From: Candidatus Cloacimonadota bacterium
GTDB lineage: Bacteria > Cloacimonadota > Cloacimonadia > JGIOTU-2
Assembly: GCA_014384665.1 (NCBI GenBank)
Contig: JACNFI010000344.1
Span: 1-13,772 of the forward strand
DNA: 13,772 nt
Reading direction: 5' to 3'
Position 1 is the first letter of the stretch; every line of letters begins with the position of its first letter. The notes beneath the pieces are model-generated. The model made no database searches. It saw only the letters and a list, made by a program, of their open reading frames with translations, and was not told where the DNA came from. Positions 1 to 9,095 of this stretch are shown here, in pieces. Position numbers and translations under genes: made by a program.

Positions 1-4
1 ATTT

Positions 5-67
5 TGACAGCGAAGCGTTATGACGGCTTTAGCCATTATGACAGCGAGCCCCGCAGACGCGGGGATA
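5..67. repeat. Array of mini-hairpins spaced by TGAC
   Basis: Three short self-complementary units follow one another, each led by the tetramer TGAC: GCGAAGC (GC arms, GAA loop), GGCTTTAGCC (4-bp arms) and CCCCGCAGACGCGGGG (6-bp arms). They run directly into a longer repeat at 68-130. The first unit (positions 5-24) matches the reverse complement of 12996-13015 with few differences, so the array belongs to a repeat family also present at the far end of the window. It is probably a REP-like intergenic element. Its function is not evident. Confidence 0.5.
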
Positions 68-130
68 TGACAATAATTGAAAGAAGACGATTTATGATGT
101 TTTAAAAACTGCGAAACTTGAATTAATTTA
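68..130 (+). repeat. Dispersed 63-64 bp repeat, copy A
   Basis: Aligned by eye, this stretch matches the reverse complement of 12936-12999 with about six mismatches and one single-base gap. The GCGAAACTTGA core (positions 110-120) recurs at 13170. In copy B the reverse strand reads as a short open frame, and in copy A the one-base deletion breaks that frame. The element is therefore either non-coding or a decayed short gene. It lies directly upstream of the PAP2 gene, so it may sit in that gene's 5' leader. Confidence 0.6.
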
Positions 131-176
131 ATTTATGCCATAACAATCCAATCATTAATAACTTTCAGATACTCCA

Positions 177-761
177 ATGTTAGAATTGATTAACAACTTT
201 GATGGGAATCTCTTTTTGTTTTTTAATAGAGATATTGCAAATCCGTTTTTTGATTTGATTTTTCCTTTCATCACTGAACTCAAATTCTGGGTTATTCCGG
301 GTATTATTGCAATTGCAATTTTCATTAAATTAGAGCATAAAAAAGCTTTGTTGGTACTTGGACTTGCGGTTATTGCTGTTCTTCTCTCAGATTCAATAGC
401 TTATAGAATACTCAAACCTCTATTCGGTCGGATTCGTCCTTGTAACCCTTCTGCTCTTATAGAAGGAGGAAGATTCTTGCTTGGTTATAACACATCCTAT
501 GCTTTCCCTTCAAATCATGCTTCTAATATGTTCGCTCTTGCAACATTGTTTACCTGTTTTTATAGAAAAAGAACAGCATACTTTTTTGGATTTGCTGCTA
601 TTATAGGTTTTTCCCGTATCTATGTTGGGGTACACTATCCTATTGATGTTGTTGGTGGAGCAGTTCTTGGCGTCATAATTGGCTGGGGAGTTTATGAAGG
701 ATATATATTTACAATCCGAATTCGTCATAAATTTCAACCTACAGATAAAAAAGCGAGATAA
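177..761 (+). CDS. PAP2-family membrane phosphatase
   Basis: This is an integral-membrane acid phosphatase of the PAP2 (type 2 phosphatidic acid phosphatase) superfamily. Such enzymes remove phosphate from lipid phosphates or undecaprenyl pyrophosphate at the cytoplasmic membrane. All three catalytic motifs are present: K80-x6-R87-P88, P111-S-N-H114 (the usual PSGH with N for G), and S146-R147-x5-H153-x3-D157. His114 and His153 are the expected catalytic pair. Hydrophobic segments lie at about 24-50, 57-75, 115-128, 134-142 and 155-172, and the tail is basic. At 194 residues the length is normal for a compact PAP2 protein. The ATG at 177 is the first in frame, and no strong Shine-Dalgarno precedes it. 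It is separated from the defence operon and is probably a host gene flanking the island. Substrate cannot be told from sequence. Confidence 0.93.
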   Translation: MLELINNFDGNLFLFFNRDIANPFFDLIFPFITELKFWVIPGIIAIAIFIKLEHKKALLVLGLAVIAVLLSDSIAYRILKPLFGRIRPCNPSALIEGGRFLLGYNTSYAFPSNHASNMFALATLFTCFYRKRTAYFFGFAAIIGFSRIYVGVHYPIDVVGGAVLGVIIGWGVYEGYIFTIRIRHKFQPTDKKAR

Positions 762-862
762 CAGATTAAATTTCGTATGATAATGATTTTGAATAAAAGT
801 TACTATCATTTATTGTTAGCATAAGCAAATAAATTAAAAAAATAATAATTATTTATGGATAC

Positions 863-1045
863 TTGTATCAAGACATTTTTGCTTCGCTATTTTACATAGC
901 TTGTGGACTTTATACTGATGGCATTACAAACATTGAAATAGTTAATGATGAAATTAAGTTAGTGAAATGGCATAGGGATACGACGAAAGTCCCTCGGTTT
1001 AAGGTGTATGAGGAAGGGAGGTTGAGTGAAATAGTTGACAAATAA
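863..1045 (+). CDS. Small hypothetical protein or gene remnant
   Basis: This is an open frame of 60 codons that I do not recognise. It has no ATG near its 5' end. The first usable start is a TTG at 863, and the frame is open upstream only to a stop at 830-832. The N-terminal third is hydrophobic (through the LFYIACGLY stretch) and the rest is charged, ending in a Lys/Glu-rich segment. Composition resembles coding DNA more than the surrounding spacer does. It could be a genuine short gene, a non-ATG-started ORF, or the 3' end of a gene that lost its beginning. It precedes the helicase by 130 bases and may be unrelated to the operon. Confidence 0.35.
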   Translation: MYQDIFASLFYIACGLYTDGITNIEIVNDEIKLVKWHRDTTKVPRFKVYEEGRLSEIVDK

Positions 1046-1080
1046 AAAGAGATTTTTATCTAAGTTAATATCATACAGAA

Positions 1081-1107
1081 ATATCCTAAACAAAATTTCT
1101 AGGATAT
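1081..1107. promoter_or_regulatory. 8-bp inverted repeat upstream of operon
   Basis: ATATCCTA (1081-1088) and TAGGATAT (1100-1107) are perfect inverted arms separated by 11 bases. The element lies about 70 bases upstream of the helicase start. No T-run follows, so it does not look like a terminator. A dimeric repressor's operator controlling the defence operon is the more natural reading. This is inference, and no regulator gene is in the window. Confidence 0.35.
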
Positions 1108-1123
1108 GTAAAATGGAATAATA

Positions 1124-1183
1124 ATGAAAAATATTGACCATTGTGTTTATACAAAACAACGAAAAGAGGTGATGTATGGATAA
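1124..1183 (+). CDS. Possible 19-codon leader peptide
   Basis: An ATG at 1124 opens a 19-codon frame that ends with TAA at 1181-1183, running over the helicase start at 1176. Such an overlap would let a ribosome ending the leader restart on the helicase. However, the leader has no obvious Shine-Dalgarno of its own and its sequence is not recognisable, so it may be chance. Confidence 0.15.
   Translation: MKNIDHCVYTKQRKEVMYG
1166..1170 (+). promoter_or_regulatory. Ribosome binding site of helicase gene
   Basis: GAGGT at 1166-1170 lies five bases before ATG 1176. This fixes the helicase start there rather than at ATG 1172, which is in another frame. Confidence 0.7.
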
Positions 1184-4100
1184 TAAATCTTCAAGCATTT
1201 GGGATAATAATAAAAGCGGTAAAGTGGGTGATTTTTTAAAGGAAAAAATAGAGAAAGATTCAAACTTATCTATTGTATCAGCTTATTTTACAATTTATGC
1301 ATATGAAACATTAAAAGATAAATTTGAAAATATTGAAAAATTGAATTTTATTTTTGGGGAACCAGCCTTCATTTCAGAAGTTAATAAAGACAAAGCGAAA
1401 AGGGTATTTAAAATAGAAGACAATAATTTGACAATACCAACTGAAAATAGAATTCAACAAAGTAGGATCGCAAAAGGTTGTGCAGAATGGATAAGAAAAA
1501 AGGTTAATATACGCTCAATGATTAAATCTAATTTTCTACATGGTAAAATGTATCATATTAAAAATCCAAATGATACAGAACATGCTATAATGGGTAGCTC
1601 AAATTTTACTAAAAATGGTTTAGGTTTTGGGGTAAAACCAAACATTGAATTAAACCTTGAATTAAATGATAAGCGTGATATACAGGATTTAAAACAATGG
1701 TTCAACCAGATTTGGAACTCAGAAAATGTTGAAGATGTAAAAGAGAAAGTGCTAAAATACATTGAAAAACTTTATCAAGACAATTCACCAGAATTTATCT
1801 ATTTTAAAACACTTTATCATATTTTTGAAAAATATTTGGATGAGCAAATAGATAGAGGTATTTTAAACCAAAGTATAGGTTTTTTTGAAACAAAGGTATG
1901 GAATGAGGTGCTTTTTGACTTTCAAAAAGATTGTGTAAAAGGAGCCATCAATAAAATTCAGGAATATAACGGTTGTATTATTGCTGATAGTGTAGGACTT
2001 GGAAAAACATTTGAAGCATTAGCAGTTATTAAATATTTTGAATTATTAAATTATCGGTGTTTGGTTTTATGTCCTAAAAAATTGTTTGAAAATTGGTCAT
2101 TATATAAAGAAAACTACGATACAAATATTCTTAGAAGTGACAGATTTAATTATGACATATTGGCACATACTGATTTAAGCAGAGAAAATGGTATGTCTGG
2201 AGGGATAGATTTATCAAAATTAAATTGGAGTAATTACGACCTGATTGTAATTGATGAATCTCATAATTTTAAAAACAATATCAAAGAAAGAAAAAGAGAA
2301 GATGATAGCATTGCAAAAACTCGATATGGTAAACTTATTGATGAAGTAATAAAAGAGGGAATTAAAACAAAAATTTTACTTTTATCTGCTACACCGGTAA
2401 ATAACACTCTTAAAGATTTAAGAAATCAAATATATTTAATTACAGAAGAGAAAGACGGAGCTTTATATAATTCTTGTGGTATTAGCGATATCGGACAGAC
2501 ATTAAGAGTAGCCCAGAAACAATTTACTGATTGGGTAAAAAGAAAGAGAAAATATGATGAGAAAGTAAAAGATTTAATGAAAAAATTTGATTCTTCTTTT
2601 TTCAAATTATTAGATTCACTAACAATTGCAAGATCAAGAAAGCATATAGAAAAATTTTATGACATCAATAAAATCGGAAAATTTCCAAAGAGATTAAAAC
2701 CAATATCTTTGTTTCCGAATATTGATTTAGATAAAGAATTTCCACCTTATTCAAAATTGAATGAAGAAATTCAAAAATACAAACTTACAGTTTACAATCC
2801 CACCAATTATATTAAAGACGAATATAAGGAACATTATGAAAATAAAGCAAGTAAACGAATGATGAATTTTAATCAGCTAACTCGTGAACATTTTCTGATA
2901 GGTATGATGAAAATAAATTTATTAAAACGGTTAGAAAGTTCAATTGAATCCTTTAAAATTACATTAGAAAGAACAATTAAAAAAATTGAAAATCTTGAGG
3001 ATAAAATAAGAGAGTTTAAAAAAAATAATAAAGAATACAAATTAGAGATTGATGAAGAAACATTAGATGAAGAAATAATAGAGGATGAAGTAGAATATGA
3101 AGAAGCTATTGAAAAATGGCAGGTGGGGAAAAAACTAAAATTTCAACTTGCCCATCTGAAATTAGATAAATGGCTAAATGATCTTAAGAAAGATAAAGAC
3201 CAACTAACGACAATATTTAATGTTGCAAAGGCTGTAACACCTGAAAGAGATGAAAAATTAAAAAACTTGAAAGATAATATAATAAATAAAATTAATAATC
3301 CTTTGAACTATTTAAATAATTTAGACAAAAATATATCAGGAAAAATCCCTAATAAAAAAGTAGTTGTTTTCACTGCTTTTGCTGATACTGCTGAATACTT
3401 ATATAAACAATTAAAAGATTGGGTTATAAATGATTTGAATTTACATATTGCTTTAGTTACAGGTGGAACATCTTATAATAAAACTTCATATAAACCAGTT
3501 GGCTATATGAGACAATTAGATTTTAATAATATTTTAATAAATTTTTCACCAAGAGCAAAATTGAGAGACAAAATGATTTCAATGCCACAAGAAGATGAAA
3601 TTGATATTTTAATTGCAACAGATTGTATCTCTGAAGGACAAAATCTACAAGATTGCGATTATGTTGTTAACTATGATATTCATTGGAATCCAGTTAGAAT
3701 TATTCAGAGATTTGGTAGAATAGACAGATTAGATACTAAAAATGATAAAATAAAACTTGTTAATTTTTGGCCCACAAAAGACTTGGAAAATTACATAAAA
3801 TTAAAAGAACGAGTAGAAAATCGGATGGCTCTTGTAAATATAACTGCAACTGCTGATGAAAATATATTAAAAGAAGATGACCTTCATAAGGATGAATTGA
3901 AATACAGAGAACAACAATTACTAAAACTAAAAGATGAAATTATTGACCTTGAAGATATGGATGAAAATATTTCTTTAACAGAATTTACTTTAGATGATTT
4001 CCGAATTGAATTGTTAAATTTCCTGCAAGAAAATAAAGATTTATTAAAAAATTCACCATTAGGATTATATGGTGTTGTTCCATCACCAAATAGTAAATAT

Positions 4101-4559
4101 GACAATAAAACCGAATGGGGTATTTTTGATAAAGGTGCTTTGGAAATCATAAAACCTGGGGTAATATTCTGTTTAAAACAAAAACATAATTTTTCTGATA
4201 ATGAAAAAGTTAATCCTTTAAATCCATTTTTTCTTGTTTATATTCAAGATAATGGAGATATCCGTTTTAACTTCACAAGTGTAAAACAAATATTAGAAAT
4301 ATTCCGTATTTTATGCCAGAATAAAAAAGAACCATACAAAGAAATTTGTGAAATATTTAATGATGAAACTAAAAACGGTTCGGAAATGGGAAAATATACA
4401 AATTTGTTAAGTAAATCAATAAAAGCAATTTATAGAAATTTCAAAAAAAGAAATCTGGATAATATATTGACTAAAAGAGATGGCACTTTGACAGGAGAAG
4501 AACAGCATCCCAAAACTACAAATGATTTTGAATTAGTAACATGGCTTATTATAAAATAA
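1176..4559 (+). CDS. PLD nuclease-SNF2 helicase fusion
   Basis: A 1127-residue DNA-dependent ATPase/translocase with an N-terminal phospholipase-D-type nuclease domain, the known 'PLDc N-terminal to Snf2-like helicase' architecture. The HKD motif is H122-x-K124 followed by G140-S-S-N143. Only one HKD copy is visible, so an active site would need a dimer. The helicase core shows motif I D271-SVGLGKT with Lys277, motif II D360-E-S-H363, motif III S404-A-T-P407, motif V near 814-825 and motif VI Q844-R-F-G-R-x-D-R851. A Glu/Lys-rich, probably coiled-coil insert (about 580-720) separates the two RecA lobes. The C-terminal 200 residues are unrecognised. A strong ribosome site precedes it, and the methylase starts 19 bases downstream. 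By position and domains it is the likely restriction effector of a two-gene R-M-like system. That role is inferred. Confidence 0.9.
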   Translation: MDNKSSSIWDNNKSGKVGDFLKEKIEKDSNLSIVSAYFTIYAYETLKDKFENIEKLNFIFGEPAFISEVNKDKAKRVFKIEDNNLTIPTENRIQQSRIAKGCAEWIRKKVNIRSMIKSNFLHGKMYHIKNPNDTEHAIMGSSNFTKNGLGFGVKPNIELNLELNDKRDIQDLKQWFNQIWNSENVEDVKEKVLKYIEKLYQDNSPEFIYFKTLYHIFEKYLDEQIDRGILNQSIGFFETKVWNEVLFDFQKDCVKGAINKIQEYNGCIIADSVGLGKTFEALAVIKYFELLNYRCLVLCPKKLFENWSLYKENYDTNILRSDRFNYDILAHTDLSRENGMSGGIDLSKLNWSNYDLIVIDESHNFKNNIKERKREDDSIAKTRYGKLIDEVIKEGIKTKILLLSATPVNNTLKDLRNQIYLITEEKDGALYNSCGISDIGQTLRVAQKQFTDWVKRKRKYDEKVKDLMKKFDSSFFKLLDSLTIARSRKHIEKFYDINKIGKFPKRLKPISLFPNIDLDKEFPPYSKLNEEIQKYKLTVYNPTNYIKDEYKEHYENKASKRMMNFNQLTREHFLIGMMKINLLKRLESSIESFKITLERTIKKIENLEDKIREFKKNNKEYKLEIDEETLDEEIIEDEVEYEEAIEKWQVGKKLKFQLAHLKLDKWLNDLKKDKDQLTTIFNVAKAVTPERDEKLKNLKDNIINKINNPLNYLNNLDKNISGKIPNKKVVVFTAFADTAEYLYKQLKDWVINDLNLHIALVTGGTSYNKTSYKPVGYMRQLDFNNILINFSPRAKLRDKMISMPQEDEIDILIATDCISEGQNLQDCDYVVNYDIHWNPVRIIQRFGRIDRLDTKNDKIKLVNFWPTKDLENYIKLKERVENRMALVNITATADENILKEDDLHKDELKYREQQLLKLKDEIIDLEDMDENISLTEFTLDDFRIELLNFLQENKDLLKNSPLGLYGVVPSPNSKYDNKTEWGIFDKGALEIIKPGVIFCLKQKHNFSDNEKVNPLNPFFLVYIQDNGDIRFNFTSVKQILEIFRILCQNKKEPYKEICEIFNDETKNGSEMGKYTNLLSKSIKAIYRNFKKRNLDNILTKRDGTLTGEEQHPKTTNDFELVTWLIIK

Positions 4560-4578
4560 TTAATTATGTAAGGATTGT

Positions 4579-7500
4579 ATGGATAATTTAAAAGAAAAAA
4601 TCAAAACATCAATAAAAAACTTCAAAACAAAAGATTTGTATACTGGTTCAATTGATTTATTAAGTACATTGGGATACAAATCCGATAAAAAACATAGATT
4701 ATCTACAGGGTCATTTAATGAATTTAAAGATATATTCATTGAAAACAATGTTAATTTTCAAAAAGAAAAAGCATTAACAGAAAATTGGGAAAAAGCAGAA
4801 TTTTTGTTTCAGATAACCGAAGATGAAATAAAAATATCAAGTCAATTTTCATTAAATTTTGAGATAAATGAGATAAACAGAAATGAATATGTTTCTTACA
4901 TTTTTATGGCAATTAAACTAAAAGATGAAAATTATGCCAGAGGTAAATTATCTAAAATTACAAGAGAATTAAATAAATTATTTCCTATGCCTGTAATGAT
5001 ACTTTTTAAGATTGGAAATAAACTAACTTTTTCTATAATTAATAGACGACCTAATAAAATAAAAAGGGATAAAGATGTATTGGAAAAAGTTACTTTGATA
5101 AAAGATATTGATATATTAAACCCACATCGTGCTCATATTGATATACTATATGACTTATCTCTTAAAGAACTTTCTAAAGAATATGAATTTACTAATTTTT
5201 TTCAGTTACATAATGCATGGCAAAAAGTTTTAGATATATCAGAATTAAATAATAAATTTTATCAAGAACTTTCTAATTGGTATTTTTGGGCGTTGACAAA
5301 AGTTCATTTTCCTAAACTGGAAAAAGAAACACAAGAAAACTCCAATTCCATTGCTTTAATACGATTGCTAACACGTCTAATATTCGTCTGGTTTATAAAA
5401 GAAAAAGGGTTAGTTCCCAATATGCTTTTCAAGAAACCGGAAATAGATAAATATATAAAAAAAACTGATAAAACCCAATCGACATACTACAAAGCGATCT
5501 TACAAAATCTATTTTTTGCAACTTTAAATCTTGAGATGAATAAAGACAAACCATGTGCAAGAAAATTTATAGAAAGACACGGTTATTACAGTCAGCAAAA
5601 CCTTATGCCTGCATACAGATATAGCCGATTTTTCAAAAAACCCAATGAAGCATTAAAAATATTTGAAAATATTCCATTTTTAAATGGAGGACTTTTTGAA
5701 AATCTTGATTACGAAAGAAGGGAAAATGGTAAAAGAACTGAAAAAAGAATTGATTGCTTTTCAGATAAAATAGAAAATGAAGAAATATTAAAGGTTCCTG
5801 ATTTTCTGTTTTTTAGCGAAGAAAAGCAAGTTGGTTTTAGTAAGGAATACGACGATAAGCGAAAGAAAAATGGAAAAGTAAAGGGAATTATTAATATACT
5901 TAAAAATTACAAATTTACTGTTGAAGAAAACACACCAATAGAAGAGGAGATTGCACTTGATCCTGAACTACTTGGTCAGGTTTTCGAAAATCTACTTGCA
6001 AGCTATAATCCTGAAACACAAACCACTGCAAGGAAAAGCACAGGTTCATATTACACTCCGCGAGAAATTGTAAATTATATGGTTGATGAATCTCTAATTG
6101 CATATTTTGATAATAAATTCAAAGAAGAATTGCCTGATAGATTTGCTGATATGGATAATCTTGATGAACTTCTCAGAGAGTTTTTTGCCTATACAGAAAA
6201 AGAACATCCATTTGATTCTAAAGAAATAAATGTTTTTATAAAGGCTATAGATAATATAAAAATTTTGGATCCTGCTTGTGGCTCTGGCAGTTTTCCTATG
6301 GGTATTCTGCAAAAACTTGTTTACCTGCTGAGTAAGTTAGATAAGAAAAATGAGTTATGGCAAAAAAGACAAATAGAAAAAGTAAAAGGTGCAATCTCAG
6401 CAGCAGAAAAAATTGAAGATTCAAAATTACGTGAAGAAACAATAAGTGATTTAGGAAAGAGAATAAAAGATATAAAACAGGCCTTTGAGAAGAACGAACT
6501 TGATTATGGTAGAAAACTTTTTTTAATTGAAAATTGTATATATGGAGTTGATATTCAATCAATTGCTATCCAAATCTCAAAATTGCGTTTTTTTATATCC
6601 TTAGTTATTGAACAGGATATAAATATAAACAAAAAAAATTTTGGTATTCGTGCTTTACCAAACCTAGAAACAAAATTTGTTGTTGCTAATACTTTAATAG
6701 GTTTAGATAAACCAAATCAGGAAACTCTTAGAAATCCTAAAATAAATGAAAAAGAAAAAGAACTTCTGGAAATAAGACGTAAACATTTCAATGCCATAAC
6801 ACGAAAAGATAAAAAGAAATATAGAATAAAAGATGAAAATCTACGGAATGAAATATCTGAATTATTAATCAATGACGGTTGGAGCAACAAAACAGCTCAT
6901 AAAATTGCTGGATGGGATCCGTATAATCAAAACCTACCTTCTGATTTCTTTGATAAAGAATGGATGTTTGGCATTAAAGATGGCTTTGATATTGTGATTG
7001 CTAATCCACCATACAATGCAAGGCTATCAGAGGAAGAAAAAGTATTTTTTAAAAGTAAATATGAATCCGTTTCGTCGGGACGACAAGATACATCTGCCGT
7101 TTTTGTTGAATTGGCACTAAATATAGGTAAAAAAGGTATGCAACTTACTTACATCTTACCTTATAGGCTTTTTTCAAGGAAAAGAAATCATGGACAATTT
7201 CAAAAATTTATATTAAATAATTTTAGTATTAAAAATATTATTTATTTGGGTTCAGAGGTAGGTTTTTCATCTAATGATGAATTTATGATTTTACTGATGA
7301 ATAGTGATTATAAGCCAGACACAGAAATTAAAGTTTCGTTTAAACCAGATCTGGAAAAATTAAATTGCGAACAGAATATCTTAAAGATTTCACAAACTAA
7401 ATTCATAAAAAAAGAAGAGGTGAACCTAAATCTATTGAAATTTGATGAATATCTATTACAAAAGATAGAAAATAAAATAAAACCACTTGGTGATATTGGT

Positions 7501-8175
7501 TATGTAAAAGATGGGATTGTTCCATTTATCAGAGAAAAAATGGTGAAAAAACAAAAAGAAGATGAAAGATATGTTAAATTCGCTGGGATTGCTGGGAAAT
7601 ATAAATTAAAAAAATATTATTTTTCAGCTAAAGAATTATATCTATGTTATGATATTAATGAAGCAAAAAAATATATTTCAGAAAAAAAAGAATTACGAAA
7701 AGTTCAATTAAGAAAAAAGGAAATATTTTTGAATGAAAAAATTATTACCGCACAAAATAGTTCAACCTTAAAGGGAACAATAGATAGTAATCAATTTTTT
7801 GTTTCAAATTCAATTCATTCTACATACTTAAAGGAAGAATATAAAAATTTGTATGATTTAAAATACATTTTAGCTTTGATTAATTCTACTTTAATTAATT
7901 ATTATCACAATTCTTTAAGATTAAAGGGAACTGATTTACACCCACAAATTTTAATAAAAAATTTAAAAAAATTACCAATTAAAGAAATTCCTGAAAAAAT
8001 GCAAAAACCATTCATCTACAAAGTCGAAAAAATAATTTCTCTCAAAAAAGCAGGAAAAGACACAACAGATTTAGAAAACCAGATAGATGTTATGGTTTAT
8101 AAATTATACGAGCTAACTTATGAGGAAGTAAAGATTGTAGATCCGGAAATTTTATTGACAAAAGAAGAATTTTAA
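4579..8175 (+). CDS. Eco57I/TaqI-type adenine-N6 DNA methyltransferase
   Basis: A 1198-residue class I SAM-dependent DNA methyltransferase of the large Eco57I-like type. Residues 1-480 form an N-terminal region containing a conserved-looking RRPNK...PHRAHI block (about 150-195) that I associate with this family. An RK-x2-G-x-YYTP element (R485-P494) leads into the catalytic domain. SAM motif I is D564-PACGSGSF and the catalytic motif IV is N809-P-P-Y812, the signature of adenine-N6 methylation. A TaqI-like target-recognition domain covers roughly 930-1150, with the NEKIITAQNSS block from 1052. The conserved terminal helix (L1165-D1188) is the segment repeated twice downstream. AAGGA at 4570-4574 serves the ATG at 4579. 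I see no clear PD-(D/E)xK nuclease in the N-terminus, so cleavage is more likely supplied by the upstream helicase. It carries its own specificity domain, so no separate specificity subunit is needed. Confidence 0.92.
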   Translation: MDNLKEKIKTSIKNFKTKDLYTGSIDLLSTLGYKSDKKHRLSTGSFNEFKDIFIENNVNFQKEKALTENWEKAEFLFQITEDEIKISSQFSLNFEINEINRNEYVSYIFMAIKLKDENYARGKLSKITRELNKLFPMPVMILFKIGNKLTFSIINRRPNKIKRDKDVLEKVTLIKDIDILNPHRAHIDILYDLSLKELSKEYEFTNFFQLHNAWQKVLDISELNNKFYQELSNWYFWALTKVHFPKLEKETQENSNSIALIRLLTRLIFVWFIKEKGLVPNMLFKKPEIDKYIKKTDKTQSTYYKAILQNLFFATLNLEMNKDKPCARKFIERHGYYSQQNLMPAYRYSRFFKKPNEALKIFENIPFLNGGLFENLDYERRENGKRTEKRIDCFSDKIENEEILKVPDFLFFSEEKQVGFSKEYDDKRKKNGKVKGIINILKNYKFTVEENTPIEEEIALDPELLGQVFENLLASYNPETQTTARKSTGSYYTPREIVNYMVDESLIAYFDNKFKEELPDRFADMDNLDELLREFFAYTEKEHPFDSKEINVFIKAIDNIKILDPACGSGSFPMGILQKLVYLLSKLDKKNELWQKRQIEKVKGAISAAEKIEDSKLREETISDLGKRIKDIKQAFEKNELDYGRKLFLIENCIYGVDIQSIAIQISKLRFFISLVIEQDININKKNFGIRALPNLETKFVVANTLIGLDKPNQETLRNPKINEKEKELLEIRRKHFNAITRKDKKKYRIKDENLRNEISELLINDGWSNKTAHKIAGWDPYNQNLPSDFFDKEWMFGIKDGFDIVIANPPYNARLSEEEKVFFKSKYESVSSGRQDTSAVFVELALNIGKKGMQLTYILPYRLFSRKRNHGQFQKFILNNFSIKNIIYLGSEVGFSSNDEFMILLMNSDYKPDTEIKVSFKPDLEKLNCEQNILKISQTKFIKKEEVNLNLLKFDEYLLQKIENKIKPLGDIGYVKDGIVPFIREKMVKKQKEDERYVKFAGIAGKYKLKKYYFSAKELYLCYDINEAKKYISEKKELRKVQLRKKEIFLNEKIITAQNSSTLKGTIDSNQFFVSNSIHSTYLKEEYKNLYDLKYILALINSTLINYYHNSLRLKGTDLHPQILIKNLKKLPIKEIPEKMQKPFIYKVEKIISLKKAGKDTTDLENQIDVMVYKLYELTYEEVKIVDPEILLTKEEF
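8051..8145 (+). repeat. Methylase 3'-end repeat, copy 1 (in intact gene)
   Basis: This is the functional 3' end of the methylase gene. Counting by hand, positions 8074-8142 differ from copy 2 (9890-9958) at 6 of 69 bases. The 95-base stretch from 8051 minus one differs from the matching part of copy 3 at about 10 bases. Homology in protein terms continues to the stop codon at 8173-8175. Confidence 0.9.
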
Positions 8176-8207
8176 AATATAAACCAAAAAGAAATTTCGG
8201 AGAAATT

Positions 8208-9095
8208 ATGAAAGATTTTGGTGGAGAATGGACAGAGCAGAAATTAAAAGCTTTCATCAAGTATGTCAAAGCATATTTAACAATATTGAAAAAGCAAAAA
8301 TGGCAGACAATTTATTTCGATGGTTTTGCCGGATATGGGAATAAAACTAAAGAAAAAAGTCTAGATAAATACAATCTGTTAACCTTATTTGATCTTGAAG
8401 AAGAAGTTGAAAACATCGATGTTTATGAAGGTTCTGTTCAAAGAATATTGAGTCTTAAAGAACCTCACACTTTTGATTATTATTATTTCATCGATTCAAA
8501 TGAAAAATACATAAAAAATTTAGAAGAAACAAAATCTGAAATAGTTCATATTTCTCAAAACAGAATTATTATTAGAAAAGATGACTGCAATAATCAGATA
8601 ATAAAATTAGCAGATGCGTTAAAAAGAAAAAAATATGCAGCTTTAATATTTTTAGATCCTTTTGGAATGCAGGTAAAATGGAAAGTATTAGAGAATTTAA
8701 GAAATACAAGATCTGATTTATGGATTCTTTTGCCTTCTGGAGTTGCAATCAATAGACTTTTAGATAAAGATAAAAAATTGAAACACAAAGAAAAATTAAT
8801 GGAATTATTTGGTTTACCAATTCAGGAAATAGAAAAAGAGTTTTATCAAGAAATCGAATCTGAAACAATCTTTGGTAAAGAAGTGAAAGAGGAAAAAATA
8901 AAGAATCCAATTAATCATATTGCAAATTTGTATATTCAACAATTAAGAACAATCTGGAAATTTGTATTAGAAAAGCCTTTGATATTATATAATACAAAAA
9001 ACTGTCCGATATTTCATTTTATTTTTGCTTCTAATAATAAAGTTGGATTGAGAATTGCATCAGATATAATTGTAAAGGAGCAAGATAATGGCTAA
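8208..9095 (+). CDS. tcmP: Three-Cys-motif partner protein TcmP
   Basis: This matches the TcmP family by its N-terminal GGEWTEQKL block (residues 5-13), the YFDGFAGYG loop at 36-44 and the FLDPFGMQVKW segment around D150-P151. The last two resemble the SAM-binding loop and a DPF-type acidic loop of a Rossmann methyltransferase fold, but no activity is established to my knowledge. The family is named for its genomic partner, a protein with three clustered cysteines, and that partner is the next gene, overlapping by eight bases. At 295 residues the length is usual or slightly short. GGAG at 8199-8202 supports the ATG at 8208, 32 bases after the methylase stop. Likely role: one half of a two-protein nucleic-acid-related unit carried by phages and defence islands (inference). 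Confidence 0.87.
   Translation: MKDFGGEWTEQKLKAFIKYVKAYLTILKKQKWQTIYFDGFAGYGNKTKEKSLDKYNLLTLFDLEEEVENIDVYEGSVQRILSLKEPHTFDYYYFIDSNEKYIKNLEETKSEIVHISQNRIIIRKDDCNNQIIKLADALKRKKYAALIFLDPFGMQVKWKVLENLRNTRSDLWILLPSGVAINRLLDKDKKLKHKEKLMELFGLPIQEIEKEFYQEIESETIFGKEVKEEKIKNPINHIANLYIQQLRTIWKFVLEKPLILYNTKNCPIFHFIFASNNKVGLRIASDIIVKEQDNG

Noticed and set aside
1134..1153. TTGACC followed by TTTATAC as a sigma70 promoter for the helicase
   Set aside because: The spacing between the two is far too short, and no alternative -10 lies at 16-18 bases.
4579..6020. PD-(D/E)xK nuclease in the methylase N-terminus, which would make it Type IIG
   Set aside because: I could not find a convincing D-x(n)-E-x-K arrangement by eye. 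A structure prediction would be decisive.
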